Origin: Flavobacterium soli DSM 19725
GTDB taxonomy: Bacteria; Bacteroidota; Bacteroidia; Flavobacteriales; Flavobacteriaceae
NCBI RefSeq assembly: GCF_000422705.1
Contig: NZ_AUGO01000007.1
Coordinates: forward strand, 1 to 64,000
Reading direction: 5' to 3'
Length of the DNA: 64,000 bases
The notes beneath the pieces were generated by a model. The model did no database searches, had not been told where the DNA came from, and saw nothing but the letters and a program-made list of their open reading frames with translations. The stretch's first letter is position 1, and every line of letters starts with the position of its first letter. This document shows positions 1 through 8,568 of this stretch, one piece after another. The translations under genes and the position numbers were made by a program.

Positions 1-128
1 CCATAGTCGGCAGTGGGCTGGAGGTCGGTCAGGTATTCGGCATGGCGTCCGCCAAGGGATTTCTCCCAGAGGATCTCCTGGGCAGAAAGCCCAAGGGGAA
101 GTAGCAAAAGGGGAAGCAATTTTCTCAT
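1..128 (-). CDS. Secreted protein, N-terminal fragment (runs off window)
   Basis: Reading leftward from the ATG at 126-128, an open frame encodes a signal peptide (MRKLLPLLLLPLGLSAQ, probable cleavage after the Ala-Gln) followed by ILWEKSLGG and LQPTADYG. The W-E-K-S-L-G-G start followed by a T-x-D-Y/G-G motif is typical of large Bacteroidota exported proteins with delta-60-like repeats and a T9SS sorting tail. Only 42 codons lie in the window, so the domain content cannot be checked. The call rests on the signal peptide and this short similarity. Confidence 0.6.
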   Translation of the reverse strand, partial: MRKLLPLLLLPLGLSAQEILWEKSLGGRHAEYLTDLQPTADY

Positions 129-456
129 ATCGTATGTCTTAGTGGTTCTTTAATTACGGCGTATTATCTTACGACTGCGGAAAATTAACACATTTTTTTG
201 TAATTCATTGGTAAGAATTCCGTAAAAGTAAGAACCGTATTTTTGGGCTTTTGAAAGGATTGCAGTTTTTATAAATGTTAATTTATTGCGAATAATTAGT
301 AATGGTGCACTTTGCCATTTATGACATTCATCTGCCAAGACCTAGTTCAACAATTTAAAGATGCAAAAAGACAGGTGTCTAAATACTGAATGATGTAATG
401 GTATAAAGGGTAGGTATTCTGTGCTGGCTATGCATTATATTTGCATAAAAATAACT
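129..456. other. Intergenic stretch without a convincing gene
   Basis: This AT-rich stretch lies between the secreted-protein gene and the small HTH gene. A 62-codon minus-strand frame (150-338) is lysine/isoleucine-rich, has no recognisable motif and looks like chance. Nothing else is seen. Confidence 0.5.
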
Positions 457-663
457 ATGGAGATCCAATTTGAAATATTCCTGAAACTATTGGAAATTGT
501 AAATTTCAACCAGGCAGAGCTTTCCAGGAGGACGGGCAAACCTGTTGAAAGAATTAATGAATGGAAGAATGGTAAGCATTTGCCCTCTTTTAAGCAATTG
601 GTTGTAAGGACTGAAAAACTAGGCTATAATTTGAATGTAGAACTGGTAAAGAATAAGGAGTAG
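457..663 (+). CDS. Small helix-turn-helix (XRE-like) protein
   Basis: This 68-residue protein reads as one HTH unit: helix 'FLKLLEIVNFNQAELSRRTG' followed by recognition helix 'PVERINEWKNGKHLP' and a short beta-like tail. The N-Q-A-E-L-S-R-R-T-G pattern is that of XRE/Cro HTHs. The frame is open from a GTG at 421, but the HTH begins at the ATG at 457, so the start was placed there. Such single-HTH proteins are often antitoxin-like or local regulators; no partner gene is visible beside it. The family assignment is moderately secure and the function is unknown. Confidence 0.55.
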   Translation: MEIQFEIFLKLLEIVNFNQAELSRRTGKPVERINEWKNGKHLPSFKQLVVRTEKLGYNLNVELVKNKE

Positions 664-848
664 TTTTTTTGACCAAAATTAAAAGCTAGGATATGCTATT
701 TTTATAATGTTAGGATTTTGCTTCAATAGGGAGTGATGGTAGAGTTGTTTAGATATGTTTTTTACTAAAATTTTCTGTCTTTTTTTTAAACGTAAGGCAA
801 TAAAAAAAAGACGGTGAATACAGTCTTAGAATGGTCAAGAACATCCCA

Positions 849-1223
849 CTATTTTTTATTTCTTTCAGCTTCAAGCAATCGTTCATAAAGCTTCTTATTT
901 TCTTCGTAAGCTTCAATCAATTTATCCAAAGGATTGAAATTACAATTAAATGCACTTCCATGTACGATGTTACTATCGTTATATGTATTGCCTATAATAT
1001 TTAACACAGCTTCTTCACTGAAATTCTTAATAGCTTCGGGTGTTACACCTAGCGCTTTCGCTACCTCAATTAGTTTTTCATCATCAATCGTCTCGCTGTT
1101 TTCCATTATTGAAATTGCCTGCTGATTTGTTCCCATAGCCTGGGCGAGTGCTTCTTGTTTCATATCGCGTAATTCGCGGATGCGGCTAATTTTTCTGCCG
1201 ATGTGGTTTTTAGTTGGTGTCAT
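849..1223 (-). CDS. XRE-family HTH regulator with C-terminal coiled coil
   Basis: This is a 124-residue protein. Residues about 8-65 form an XRE HTH (GRKISRIRELRDMKQEALA, then TNQQAISIMENSE), and residues about 100-124 form a charged coiled coil (LIEAYEENKKLYERLLEAERN). It is clearly paralogous to the gene at 49269-49673: both share KQEALA, a conserved 'EEqAInIIsNTf/y' segment and 'DKi/l...E.k..LYERml/l'. It is divergent from the HEPN gene at 1381, so it may repress the shared 157-bp promoter region. The target is not known. Confidence 0.75.
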   Translation of the reverse strand: MTPTKNHIGRKISRIRELRDMKQEALAQAMGTNQQAISIMENSETIDDEKLIEVAKALGVTPEAIKNFSEEAVLNIIGNTYNDSNIVHGSAFNCNFNPLDKLIEAYEENKKLYERLLEAERNKK

Positions 1224-1380
1224 AATTCAAAAGTAATAAATGTGTTTGGAACGCTGCAAATGTAAGATACGTGTAACATACAGAACAAAATGATACGGTA
1301 CAGAAAACGGTCTTCCTTACTTGCAGTGATTTAACAAAAATACAATTTTTCGGATATGTTTCACTTTAAATTTCAAAATT

Positions 1381-3150
1381 ATGTACCACAATTTATGCAT
1401 TACCAAAGACCATCCCCATCAGGCAGACCTTGAAAGGGCGGTTGAAGTTGTTTTAAGTTATATTGCCGTAGAGGCCATTTACTTTTCCAAGCATCTTGAA
1501 GAAGGTTCGAACCTCGGAATTCTCCTTGTCATTCTGGCTGACGACAGTCCGCATTACTGGGATGATATTTACGAATATTCCTGGAAAATAGTAGAAACTT
1601 TCCCGCAGTTCTCGTTGCGCATTTTTGACAAGAAATGGATAGAAGACGATCTGAACGACGGTAATCCGTTTTTCGCGATGCATTGTACCTTGCAGTCCGT
1701 TGTCTATACGTCGACCGATGATGTCCTGTCGCACCTGCCGGTAGTTAAGAAAAAGCGTTTCCTGCGAAATGCGGTCAAATATTTTGAGTCCGAGATCAAT
1801 GGCCTGCACAAATTGCGCGTGCAGGCATACAACTACCGCCGCGCCGACAGTTTCGTATTGGCCGCCTACACTGTTCATCAGGTCATCTGGCATTTATACC
1901 ATACCGCAGCATGGTTCTTGACAGGAGAATATCCTGTTTCAAAAGACCTTGAAGTACAGCAAAAGCATGTCGTGATGTATGCGCCAGCATTGGGGTTGCT
2001 GTTCAATCCCGAAATAGAGGATGAAGCCGCACTTGAGGTAGAACTAAACGATGCCTGTGAAGCGGTGCAGAAAAACCTTGAGGCGGAACCGCTGACCATT
2101 GAGCTCGTGGACGCGGCAGCAGAAAAGATGATTTTTGCCGAAAAAGAACTCGAGCGGCTTTTTGCGCTCGCCATTGAACGCTGCAAATTGGAGTTTTCGA
2201 ATAAGAAAACGCAAATGAAAATGCATGCGCGACAACCTAAAACGGCGGTGGTTTCCAAAAGCAGCACGGCTATAACTGCTGATGTTGGATCAACGAATGC
2301 ACAAACAATGTCGCAAGACCTGCAGAATAGCTGTAAAATCATCACTGATTATATTCCGACAGATGGCATTTACTGTTTTGGAAAAAAGGAAACTGGGCAT
2401 AGCGAAGATCTTGTGGACGGGTTTTCAAAGGATAAGGTCCGGCAGACGCAATTGTATCTTTTAGTGCTTGTTAAATCGACAAGGGCAAATGCATCGGCTG
2501 ACCTCAGCGCGATTATCAACACCAAAACGGATGCACGAGTTAAGGCAACAGTATTGGTCCATAAGACCGCATCGTTGAAGCGGGCGGTTGGAGACCAGCA
2601 CTATTTTTTCTCAAAGGTTATCCTCGAAGGTGAATTGCTCTATCAGGCGGATGGCTACAGGTGCCCGATAAAGAATAAAAAACTTCCGCAGCGCGACCCT
2701 TCGTTTGCAGAGCAATTTATGGTGGAGCGCGGCGCGATCGCCAATATTTTCCTGGAGGCGCATGCCGAAAGGGCATCCTGTACGATGTCGACCGTTGACC
2801 AAGTCATGTTAAACCTTGTGGCAGAGCATACCTGCCTGGGTCTGATCCGTGTGTTTCTCGGTTACACTCCCAATTATTTTTCATTGAATTATTTAGTAAA
2901 TCTCTGCAGGTTCTTTACTTCGCTGCCTGACCAATTTTTCCCGAGGAACAGCGAAGAGGATGAACGTCTTTTTCGGATGGTCAGTACGCCTCCAAGCTCG
3001 ATGCGCTTTAAGTATGAATGGGAAGTAAATGATACGGACATGGATTTCCTGTCGGGCAGATGCAGCGAGTTTGTGAGAGTTGCGCAAGAATTGGCGGGTA
3101 CTGAATTGGAGCGGCTGAAAAGTGAAAACGTACAACCCTTAAACAGCTGA
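1381..3150 (+). CDS. Tandem nucleotidyltransferase-like/HEPN protein
   Basis: In this 589-residue protein two similar halves can be read. Residues about 1-125 are alpha/beta and nucleotidyltransferase-like (LGILLVILADDSP), followed to about 260 by a helical HEPN-like part (VLAAYTVHQVIWHLYHTAAWFLTG). Residues about 305-420 are again alpha/beta (QLYLLVLVKSTRA...KVILEGELLYQADG), followed to about 575 by a clearer HEPN domain (VDQVMLNLVAEHTCLGLIRV, then FLGYTPNYFSLNYL and MRFKYEW). The classical G-S-x10-D-x-D nucleotidyltransferase signature is not seen, so that fold may be inactive. HEPN domains are often RNases or toxins in MNT-HEPN modules; here two modules appear fused. A 110-aa gene follows directly. 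Confidence 0.6.
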   Translation: MYHNLCITKDHPHQADLERAVEVVLSYIAVEAIYFSKHLEEGSNLGILLVILADDSPHYWDDIYEYSWKIVETFPQFSLRIFDKKWIEDDLNDGNPFFAMHCTLQSVVYTSTDDVLSHLPVVKKKRFLRNAVKYFESEINGLHKLRVQAYNYRRADSFVLAAYTVHQVIWHLYHTAAWFLTGEYPVSKDLEVQQKHVVMYAPALGLLFNPEIEDEAALEVELNDACEAVQKNLEAEPLTIELVDAAAEKMIFAEKELERLFALAIERCKLEFSNKKTQMKMHARQPKTAVVSKSSTAITADVGSTNAQTMSQDLQNSCKIITDYIPTDGIYCFGKKETGHSEDLVDGFSKDKVRQTQLYLLVLVKSTRANASADLSAIINTKTDARVKATVLVHKTASLKRAVGDQHYFFSKVILEGELLYQADGYRCPIKNKKLPQRDPSFAEQFMVERGAIANIFLEAHAERASCTMSTVDQVMLNLVAEHTCLGLIRVFLGYTPNYFSLNYLVNLCRFFTSLPDQFFPRNSEEDERLFRMVSTPPSSMRFKYEWEVNDTDMDFLSGRCSEFVRVAQELAGTELERLKSENVQPLNS

Positions 3151-3483
3151 ATGATGGAAAATATAAAAACATTGGAAGAACTAAAGGCATTCGTGCCACG
3201 GTATTTTCATAAGCTTGAACCAGTAAGGAATAAAGCCATTTTTACTTGCAAGGTCAGGGTGTATAATTATTTCGACATGGTGAGTGTCGCTGCCAATCTT
3301 CTTAAGCTTTGTGCGCTTGCAACACACGATGACGGGCAGGAAGTTTCTGAGTTAGTGCATAATAATAGCATAGACGTAAACCGCATCATAGAACTTGCGT
3401 TGCAGTTTATGCCTTATGACCAGGCCGAATTGGCAGATGAAATGTATTCGATGTTAGGGAAGGATGCTACGGAGCAGAAGTAG
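3151..3483 (+). CDS. Hypothetical protein downstream of the HEPN gene
   Basis: This 110-residue protein starts one base after the HEPN gene's stop codon, so the two are almost certainly co-transcribed and probably translationally coupled. It is mostly helical (LEELKAFVPRYFHKLEP, VAANLLKLCALATHDD, IIELALQFMPYDQAELADEMY) with no motif that I recognise. The tight coupling suggests a partner or regulator of the HEPN protein. This is inference from position only. Confidence 0.6.
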   Translation: MMENIKTLEELKAFVPRYFHKLEPVRNKAIFTCKVRVYNYFDMVSVAANLLKLCALATHDDGQEVSELVHNNSIDVNRIIELALQFMPYDQAELADEMYSMLGKDATEQK

Positions 3484-3679
3484 AGGGGTTGCAGGCTTTC
3501 ACATCTATGGTTTCCTTCAAAATTTTTCAAAAGAAAAAAAGAGAAAAAAGAAAGTTGTTTATGGAATCGGGAATTTCAAATAAGCCAGGTTTTTAAAATC
3601 AAATACTACCCGCAGGGTGGAGATTTTATTTTAAACCCGCAGGGCTCGAACCTGGCGTCTTAAAATGACCGGTTATCTT

Positions 3680-3728
3680 CCCCAGCTCTGCGAAGTCTCC
3701 CGACTTCGCAGAGCTGGGGTGTTTTTTT
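3680..3728 (+). terminator. Strong rho-independent-type hairpin
   Basis: There is a perfect 18-bp stem (3680-3697 with 3702-3719, sequence ccccagctctgcgaagtc and its complement), a 4-nt loop and then gtttttttgg. It lies about 200 bp beyond the HEPN unit and before the convergent defence operon. The stem is unusually long and GC-rich for an intrinsic terminator, so it could also be a repeat element. Confidence 0.65.
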
Positions 3729-3814
3729 GGATTGTAATTGTTCATCCTGAGTTGTTGTGTGAACTTTTTTTTGACTATTTTAAGGTGATGCTTCGGGTTG
3801 TGGTGCCGAGGGTT

Positions 3815-3839
3815 GTGGGTTCTAATCCCACTCTGGTCA
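3815..3839 (+). repeat. tRNA 3'-end-like fragment (possible att-site remnant)
   Basis: GTGGG-TTCTAAT-CCCAC forms a 5-bp T-stem with a consensus-like 7-nt T-loop, followed by TCTGGTC and A in the place of the acceptor strand and discriminator base. No 5' partner (GACCAGA) or anticodon arm is found upstream, so this is not a tRNA gene. A lone tRNA 3' end next to a large accessory island is what integration at a tRNA gene can leave behind; no matching copy was found at the far side near 17.7 kb. Confidence 0.35.
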
Positions 3840-3874
3840 ATTATAACTTTATAGTATTAAAAAATATTGGTTCC

Positions 3875-4228
3875 CTATTCGAAAGCATTCACTGACCAAT
3901 AAGATAGTGCAATTTGCCTATCATTCATTAAAAAACCCTCACCTCTGAAAACAATCCTTCCATTTTCTAATCGCCATTCAGCTTGAATAATTCTATTGTT
4001 CACTCTAAAAGTCAGTTCACAATTTACCGTACTATTTTCAATATCAATATAAACAGAATCATATTCGAATATACCATCACTTCTATCGTAAGCTTGACTA
4101 TCTAATCTCACTCTCGCTATTTCCGTTAATAGTATACCACTCAATGCAGGGTGATTATTAGTATAAACACCGGTAAGACTTCCATCCAATTGTAGATCAT
4201 ACAATATTTGTCCTCTAAAATTTTCCAT
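3875..4228 (-). CDS. Hypothetical protein, last gene of the defence operon
   Basis: This 117-residue protein is encoded 5 bp after the hsdM stop codon in the same direction, so it probably ends the operon. Its pattern is almost all beta strand (GQILYDLQLDGSLTGVYT, TVNCELTFRVNNRIIQAEW, GRIVFRGEGFL) with no catalytic signature that I recognise. Small beta-rich proteins in such positions can be accessory or inhibitor proteins, but nothing in the sequence proves this. Confidence 0.6.
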   Translation of the reverse strand: MENFRGQILYDLQLDGSLTGVYTNNHPALSGILLTEIARVRLDSQAYDRSDGIFEYDSVYIDIENSTVNCELTFRVNNRIIQAEWRLENGRIVFRGEGFLMNDRQIALSYWSVNAFE

Positions 4229-4233
4229 AAATG

Positions 4234-5727
4234 TTATTTCAAACTCCCCAACACCCTTCTAAAACTCTCCAACCCACTCTCAATATTCTCTATAATATCC
4301 ACAGCCAAAACATCCGGGTCAGGCAGATTGTCCAAATCCGCCAAAGACTTATCCTTTAGCCAAGTAATATCCAAACTGGTTTTATCCCTTGCAATCACTT
4401 CATCATAAGAAAACTTGCGCCACCTTCCCTCTGGATTAGTTTCTGCGTTATAAGTTTCCATACGCTTGTGTCGGTTTTCAGGATTATATAATTCGATAAA
4501 ATCCTTAAGATCGCTTAATTTTAAAGGATTCTTTTTTAAGGTATGATGGATGTTGGTTCTATAATCATACACCCACGTTTCTTTCGTCCACGGATCTTTG
4601 CTAGAAGGCTTACCATCAAAAAACAAGACGTTCGCTTTTACCCCATTGGCATAAAAGATACCCGTTGGTAAACGAAGAATGGTATGCAAATCAGTTGTTT
4701 CCAAAAGTTTCTTCCGAACCGTTTCCCCAACGCCACCTTCAAACAAAACATTGTCAGGCAAGACCACTGCCGCCTGTCCTGTGGTTTTCAGCATCGTGCG
4801 GATGTGCTGTACAAAGTTCAGCTGCTTGTTGCTCGTCGTAACCCAAAAATCTTGGCGGTTATACGTCAGGTCTTCTTTTTCCTGTTCGCCGTCTTCATTG
4901 GTAAACGTCATGCTGCTCTTCTTCCCGAAAGGAGGATTCGCCAAAATATAGTCATAACGTGTTCCCGAATCCGTAATCAAGGAATCATTAGGTGAGATAA
5001 AATTATCAGAATCGATATCGCCAATGTTGTGCAGGAACAAGTTCATCAAGGCAAGCCTTCTGGTGCTGGCTACAATCTCATTGCCAAAAAACGTTTCATA
5101 TTTCAAGAACTTGTTCGCTTCTTTATCCAGTTTTCGGTTATCTACAATCCAGTCGTAAGCGGCCAAAAAGAAACCGCCTGTCCCACAAGCAGGATCCGCA
5201 ATGGTCTTTAAAGGCTCCGGACGTAAACATTCCACCATTGCCTTGATCAAAGGTCTTGGTGTGAAATACTGTCCTGCACCACTCTTAGTATCTTCAGCGT
5301 TTTTCTCTAGCAAGCCTTCATAGATATCGCCTTTGTCTTTCACCCCCATCAAGATCCAACTCTCGGCATTGATCAAGGCAATCAATTTATAAAGCTTCGC
5401 AGGGTCTTGAATTTTGTTTTGGCTCTTGACAAAGATTTGCCCCAAGATGCCTTTTTCTTTGGCCAATTCTCTTAGCATACTGTTATAATGCGATTCCAGT
5501 TCTGTACCGCTTTTGGTGGTCAAGGTTTCCCAAGCAAATTCAGCAGGAATGGGCATTTCTCTGTTGTGAGGTGGCTTGCTGTATTCATCTGCCATTTTCA
5601 AAAAAAGCAGATACGTAAGCTGTTCTAAATAATCGCCATAGCCTACTCCGTCATCGCGGAGGGTTTGGCAGAAGGCCCAGACTTTTGAAACTATGGAGGA
5701 TGTATTTTGTGATTTTTCTTTGCTCAT
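4234..5727 (-). CDS. hsdM: Type I restriction-modification DNA methyltransferase (M subunit)
   Basis: This 497-residue protein makes N6-methyladenine in complex with HsdS and supplies the modification half of the type I system. An N-terminal HsdM_N helical domain (YGDYLEQLTYLLFLKMADEY) is followed by 'GQYFTPRPLI', the S-adenosylmethionine motif DPACGTGGFF (about residues 179-188) and catalytic NPPF (about 265). Length is normal for the family. The start was placed at MSKEKSQ; an upstream in-frame ATG (5745) would overlap the DUF262 gene. Base composition is richer in GC than the neighbouring DUF262 and HNH genes, as for hsdR. Confidence 0.95.
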   Translation of the reverse strand: MSKEKSQNTSSIVSKVWAFCQTLRDDGVGYGDYLEQLTYLLFLKMADEYSKPPHNREMPIPAEFAWETLTTKSGTELESHYNSMLRELAKEKGILGQIFVKSQNKIQDPAKLYKLIALINAESWILMGVKDKGDIYEGLLEKNAEDTKSGAGQYFTPRPLIKAMVECLRPEPLKTIADPACGTGGFFLAAYDWIVDNRKLDKEANKFLKYETFFGNEIVASTRRLALMNLFLHNIGDIDSDNFISPNDSLITDSGTRYDYILANPPFGKKSSMTFTNEDGEQEKEDLTYNRQDFWVTTSNKQLNFVQHIRTMLKTTGQAAVVLPDNVLFEGGVGETVRKKLLETTDLHTILRLPTGIFYANGVKANVLFFDGKPSSKDPWTKETWVYDYRTNIHHTLKKNPLKLSDLKDFIELYNPENRHKRMETYNAETNPEGRWRKFSYDEVIARDKTSLDITWLKDKSLADLDNLPDPDVLAVDIIENIESGLESFRRVLGSLK

Positions 5728-5735
5728 TTTAATAT

Positions 5736-7580
5736 TTACTTCCAAATAATTTTAATTAAATCAAATAATAGTTTGTGTCTTTCTTCTAGCTCTTCTTTAC
5801 CAAAAACTTCCATACTTCTGAAATTAAGATTATAGCTGGTAATCATTTTAGAGAAATCCAATTTAGATTTATAAGTGTCTTCTCTTAAAGTTTCATTCCA
5901 ATATAGTGTATTTGCATAAGATTTCAATTTCCTTTTGTAAGTTTCATTATTACTTGATATATTATCTGCTCCTTTTAAAATTAACAGTCCTCCTAATCTG
6001 TTTCGCTCTCTTTCAAATAGTTCTTCATCATTATCGAATAAATTTAAATTTTCTTTATTGTATGATAAAATATGTTCAACATGAAAACCATTTTTAGAGC
6101 CGGTATTTTGTATTAAATCATAAAAATTGTGCTTCATATTCATTTTAGTATTATCTGCAATGAACTTCTCTATTCGTGCAAAAAAATATCTTTTAAACCT
6201 TTTTTCTAATTCGATTCCTGTTTCTTTAAAAAATGAATAATTAATAATATCATCAACATTTACTCCTCTATAGTCTGAAATAAGTTGTAATAAATGAAAT
6301 TCAAATACATCGTATATTTTTGATACTGATTGATTTCGTATTTCAGAACTTATTTTGTAAATTACAGTGGCAAACGCATTACTGTTGTAACTTCTTTGAA
6401 GTTGTAACAAACAAAACATTCTATCTAGCTGTCTACAAACAGCATATATTTTTTCCTCTTCGTCAATATCATTCAATTCACAAGCTGACATTATTAACAA
6501 CCACTGTGTATTCATATCTATTAAATTATTATAGAATGTATAAGGCTGATTTTCATGATATGTTACTGCATACTTAAATACTTTTTGGTATAAATTAGTA
6601 AAATAAATAAAATCATTGAGAATAAATTTCTTTACTTCTTTCGGATTATGTTTAAGCTTTAAAACTTTATCATATTCATCATCAAACATAACCCTATGAT
6701 AATCCTTATCAAATTTTTGAGCAAGACCTCTAGTATCAGCTAATTTGCCTTTTAAAAAGTAAGTGAAGAACTCATCAATCTCATCGTCTTTATAGTTGTT
6801 TATTTTATTTACCTGCTCTTCCCAAATTTCATTAAGCTTTAAGGCTATTAATTCATCTTTTTCAATCTGCCCTAATAATTTACCTTTTAATATTTCATAA
6901 GGCTTAAGTTTTACACCTCTGTCATTAATTACTTCAAAAACCATTGGAACCTCTGTTTGTTCTACAGATAAGTTTATTAATACTAACCTATTTAAGAAAA
7001 AGAAAATGAAAGATTCTAATTTATGGAGATTATCTCCAAACTCGGCATCCATCCATTTTGATATAATTTGATAATTTGAAACCATATTTTGAGCAGTAAT
7101 ACCGCTTGATGTATCTATTGTATCTAGTAGAATTCCATCTAATAATCCTTGCATACTTGTCTTGTGGATTTCATGGTTCATCCAAAATTCTCTCTTAAAC
7201 CCAGAATGTCCTGTTATTTTGTTTTTAATCCAATCAGTTAAGTCTGATTTATTACTTTCAGCTAAATGCTTTAATTTAATTAGAATTAAAGTTATAGTGG
7301 TTAACCTCTGTTGACCATCAACTATAAAAATTTTACCATCAACTAAATTCGTTACATAAGTATTCAAATAATACCAAGAATATTTAGAAATTAATTGATC
7401 TAATGGAATATCGGAATCTTTGTGTTTTTTATATTCTTCATTAAATTTATAAAAAACATCTTCTAATAACCTTTTAACTGGTTCTTCGTTCCACTTATAC
7501 TGTCTTTGGTAAAAATCTATGTAGTAAGTGGTATTTGAAAAAACTCTATCTATGTTTTGTTTGTCTGGTGAAATGTCCAT
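5736..7580 (-). CDS. DUF262/DUF1524 (GmrSD-like) protein
   Basis: In this 614-residue protein the N-terminal DUF262 domain shows IVDGQQRLTT (about residues 86-95), the nucleotide-dependent ParB/DndB-like signature seen in GmrS and BrxU-type enzymes. The C-terminal part has a DUF1524-like His-Me finger core (GFHVEHIL, about 499-506, followed by an N-R-L-G-G-L segment). Family members such as GmrSD cut modified DNA; its role here is inferred. It lies between the HNH gene and hsdM with short gaps (12 and 8 bp) and is very AT-rich. It may complement HsdR by acting on phage DNA carrying modified bases. Confidence 0.85.
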   Translation of the reverse strand: MDISPDKQNIDRVFSNTTYYIDFYQRQYKWNEEPVKRLLEDVFYKFNEEYKKHKDSDIPLDQLISKYSWYYLNTYVTNLVDGKIFIVDGQQRLTTITLILIKLKHLAESNKSDLTDWIKNKITGHSGFKREFWMNHEIHKTSMQGLLDGILLDTIDTSSGITAQNMVSNYQIISKWMDAEFGDNLHKLESFIFFFLNRLVLINLSVEQTEVPMVFEVINDRGVKLKPYEILKGKLLGQIEKDELIALKLNEIWEEQVNKINNYKDDEIDEFFTYFLKGKLADTRGLAQKFDKDYHRVMFDDEYDKVLKLKHNPKEVKKFILNDFIYFTNLYQKVFKYAVTYHENQPYTFYNNLIDMNTQWLLIMSACELNDIDEEEKIYAVCRQLDRMFCLLQLQRSYNSNAFATVIYKISSEIRNQSVSKIYDVFEFHLLQLISDYRGVNVDDIINYSFFKETGIELEKRFKRYFFARIEKFIADNTKMNMKHNFYDLIQNTGSKNGFHVEHILSYNKENLNLFDNDEELFERERNRLGGLLILKGADNISSNNETYKRKLKSYANTLYWNETLREDTYKSKLDFSKMITSYNLNFRSMEVFGKEELEERHKLLFDLIKIIWK

Positions 7581-7592
7581 GATTTACTTTTG

Positions 7593-8567
7593 TTATTTAA
7601 TTAATTCTAATTGTCTTGCTATATCTTGCGTAAATTTTGAAAAAGGTCTTTTATAACACTCTTCGGGAGTTGTATAGTTACCAATAATTAATCTATCAAT
7701 AAATGCTTCATCAGGAAAAAGTTTGTCTTCTTTTAAAATACTCATTAGGTCTTTTTTGTAAGTAGGACTGTAAATTTTTTTAATATAAATTAGTTCTTCG
7801 ATTAAATCCTTTTGAGTATCATATATTTCCTTTATTCTAAAAGTATTATTATAATTTTCTCTATCATATCCATTTAATTCAAAATCTGAAATTAAATCAC
7901 TTTTAGAATTAGTTTCCCAATATATTTGTTCTGATTTCTTATCAAGTTTAAATGTTATTAATTCTAGTTTAGTAGAATCTTCTTCAAAAAAATTAAATTC
8001 AATGTCATTATTTGTTTTTGCTTTATTGCAAATTGAACATGATGGTATTAAGTTAAAAAAACTAGTTGCTAAAAAAGGATATTTTGATTTAGCTTTTATA
8101 TGGTCTAATTCAAATGTAGCCTTTCTTGATTTTACTTGACCTTTAAATTTTTTAGTTGTGTAATATTCAATTGGAATTATAACTGTCAATTGTGAATTGC
8201 AATAAAAACAAGTTTTGTATTGTAGTTCATTTGCTAAGTCCAAATATTCTTTACTCCTTAAATCTTCATATCTTAAGCATTCAACAATGGCTTTCCAAAA
8301 TTTTGGAGTTATATTTTTTTGTTTAATAATATTATCAAATTCATTACATAGTTCAATAATCTTTTTTGGTTTAGCTTTTAAAATATTTCTATATTCATCT
8401 ACTATTTTGTTAATGTATCTTATTTTGTCGGCACTTTTAAATCCATTTCTTTTTTTTAATAATTCTAATTTATCAATAGGCTTGATGAAATTTCTAGCTT
8501 CAAATAAATTGTCAGAGAAATGATTAACTTTTTCTTCAAGGTTTTTGTCAATTAAAATTTTTCTCAT
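7593..8567 (-). CDS. HNH endonuclease, PtuB-like
   Basis: This 324-residue protein has a central zinc-stabilised HNH motif: C-x2-C at about 120-123 (CFYC), ELDH at 153-156, the conserved Asn in 'FNLIPSC' and a second C-x2-C at about 177-180 (CSICNKAK). The gene starts 1 bp from the end of the AAA ATPase gene. An OLD-type ATPase followed by an HNH protein is the layout of Septu (PtuA-PtuB) and of retron-associated ATPase/HNH pairs. No reverse transcriptase is near, so Septu-like is the simpler reading. Its AT-richness matches the ATPase gene. Confidence 0.8.
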   Translation of the reverse strand: MRKILIDKNLEEKVNHFSDNLFEARNFIKPIDKLELLKKRNGFKSADKIRYINKIVDEYRNILKAKPKKIIELCNEFDNIIKQKNITPKFWKAIVECLRYEDLRSKEYLDLANELQYKTCFYCNSQLTVIIPIEYYTTKKFKGQVKSRKATFELDHIKAKSKYPFLATSFFNLIPSCSICNKAKTNNDIEFNFFEEDSTKLELITFKLDKKSEQIYWETNSKSDLISDFELNGYDRENYNNTFRIKEIYDTQKDLIEELIYIKKIYSPTYKKDLMSILKEDKLFPDEAFIDRLIIGNYTTPEECYKRPFSKFTQDIARQLELIK

Positions 8568-8568
8568 A

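Larger units (their letters stand above)
3484..3874. other. Gene-free stretch with hairpin and tRNA-end-like pieces
   Basis: No gene is seen. The stretch holds two copies of 'acccgcaggg' (about 3607 and 3632), a 'gccaggtt...aacctggc' inverted pair whose minus strand reads like a tRNA T-arm (ggttcgagccctg), a strong terminator hairpin (3680-3719) and a tRNA 3'-end-like sequence (3815-3839). It marks the boundary between the HEPN unit and the convergent defence operon. Confidence 0.5.

Noticed and set aside
150..338. 62-codon minus-strand frame upstream of the secreted-protein gene
   Set aside because: Composition is that of translated AT-rich noncoding DNA, with no motif, no neighbours in operon position and no start support.
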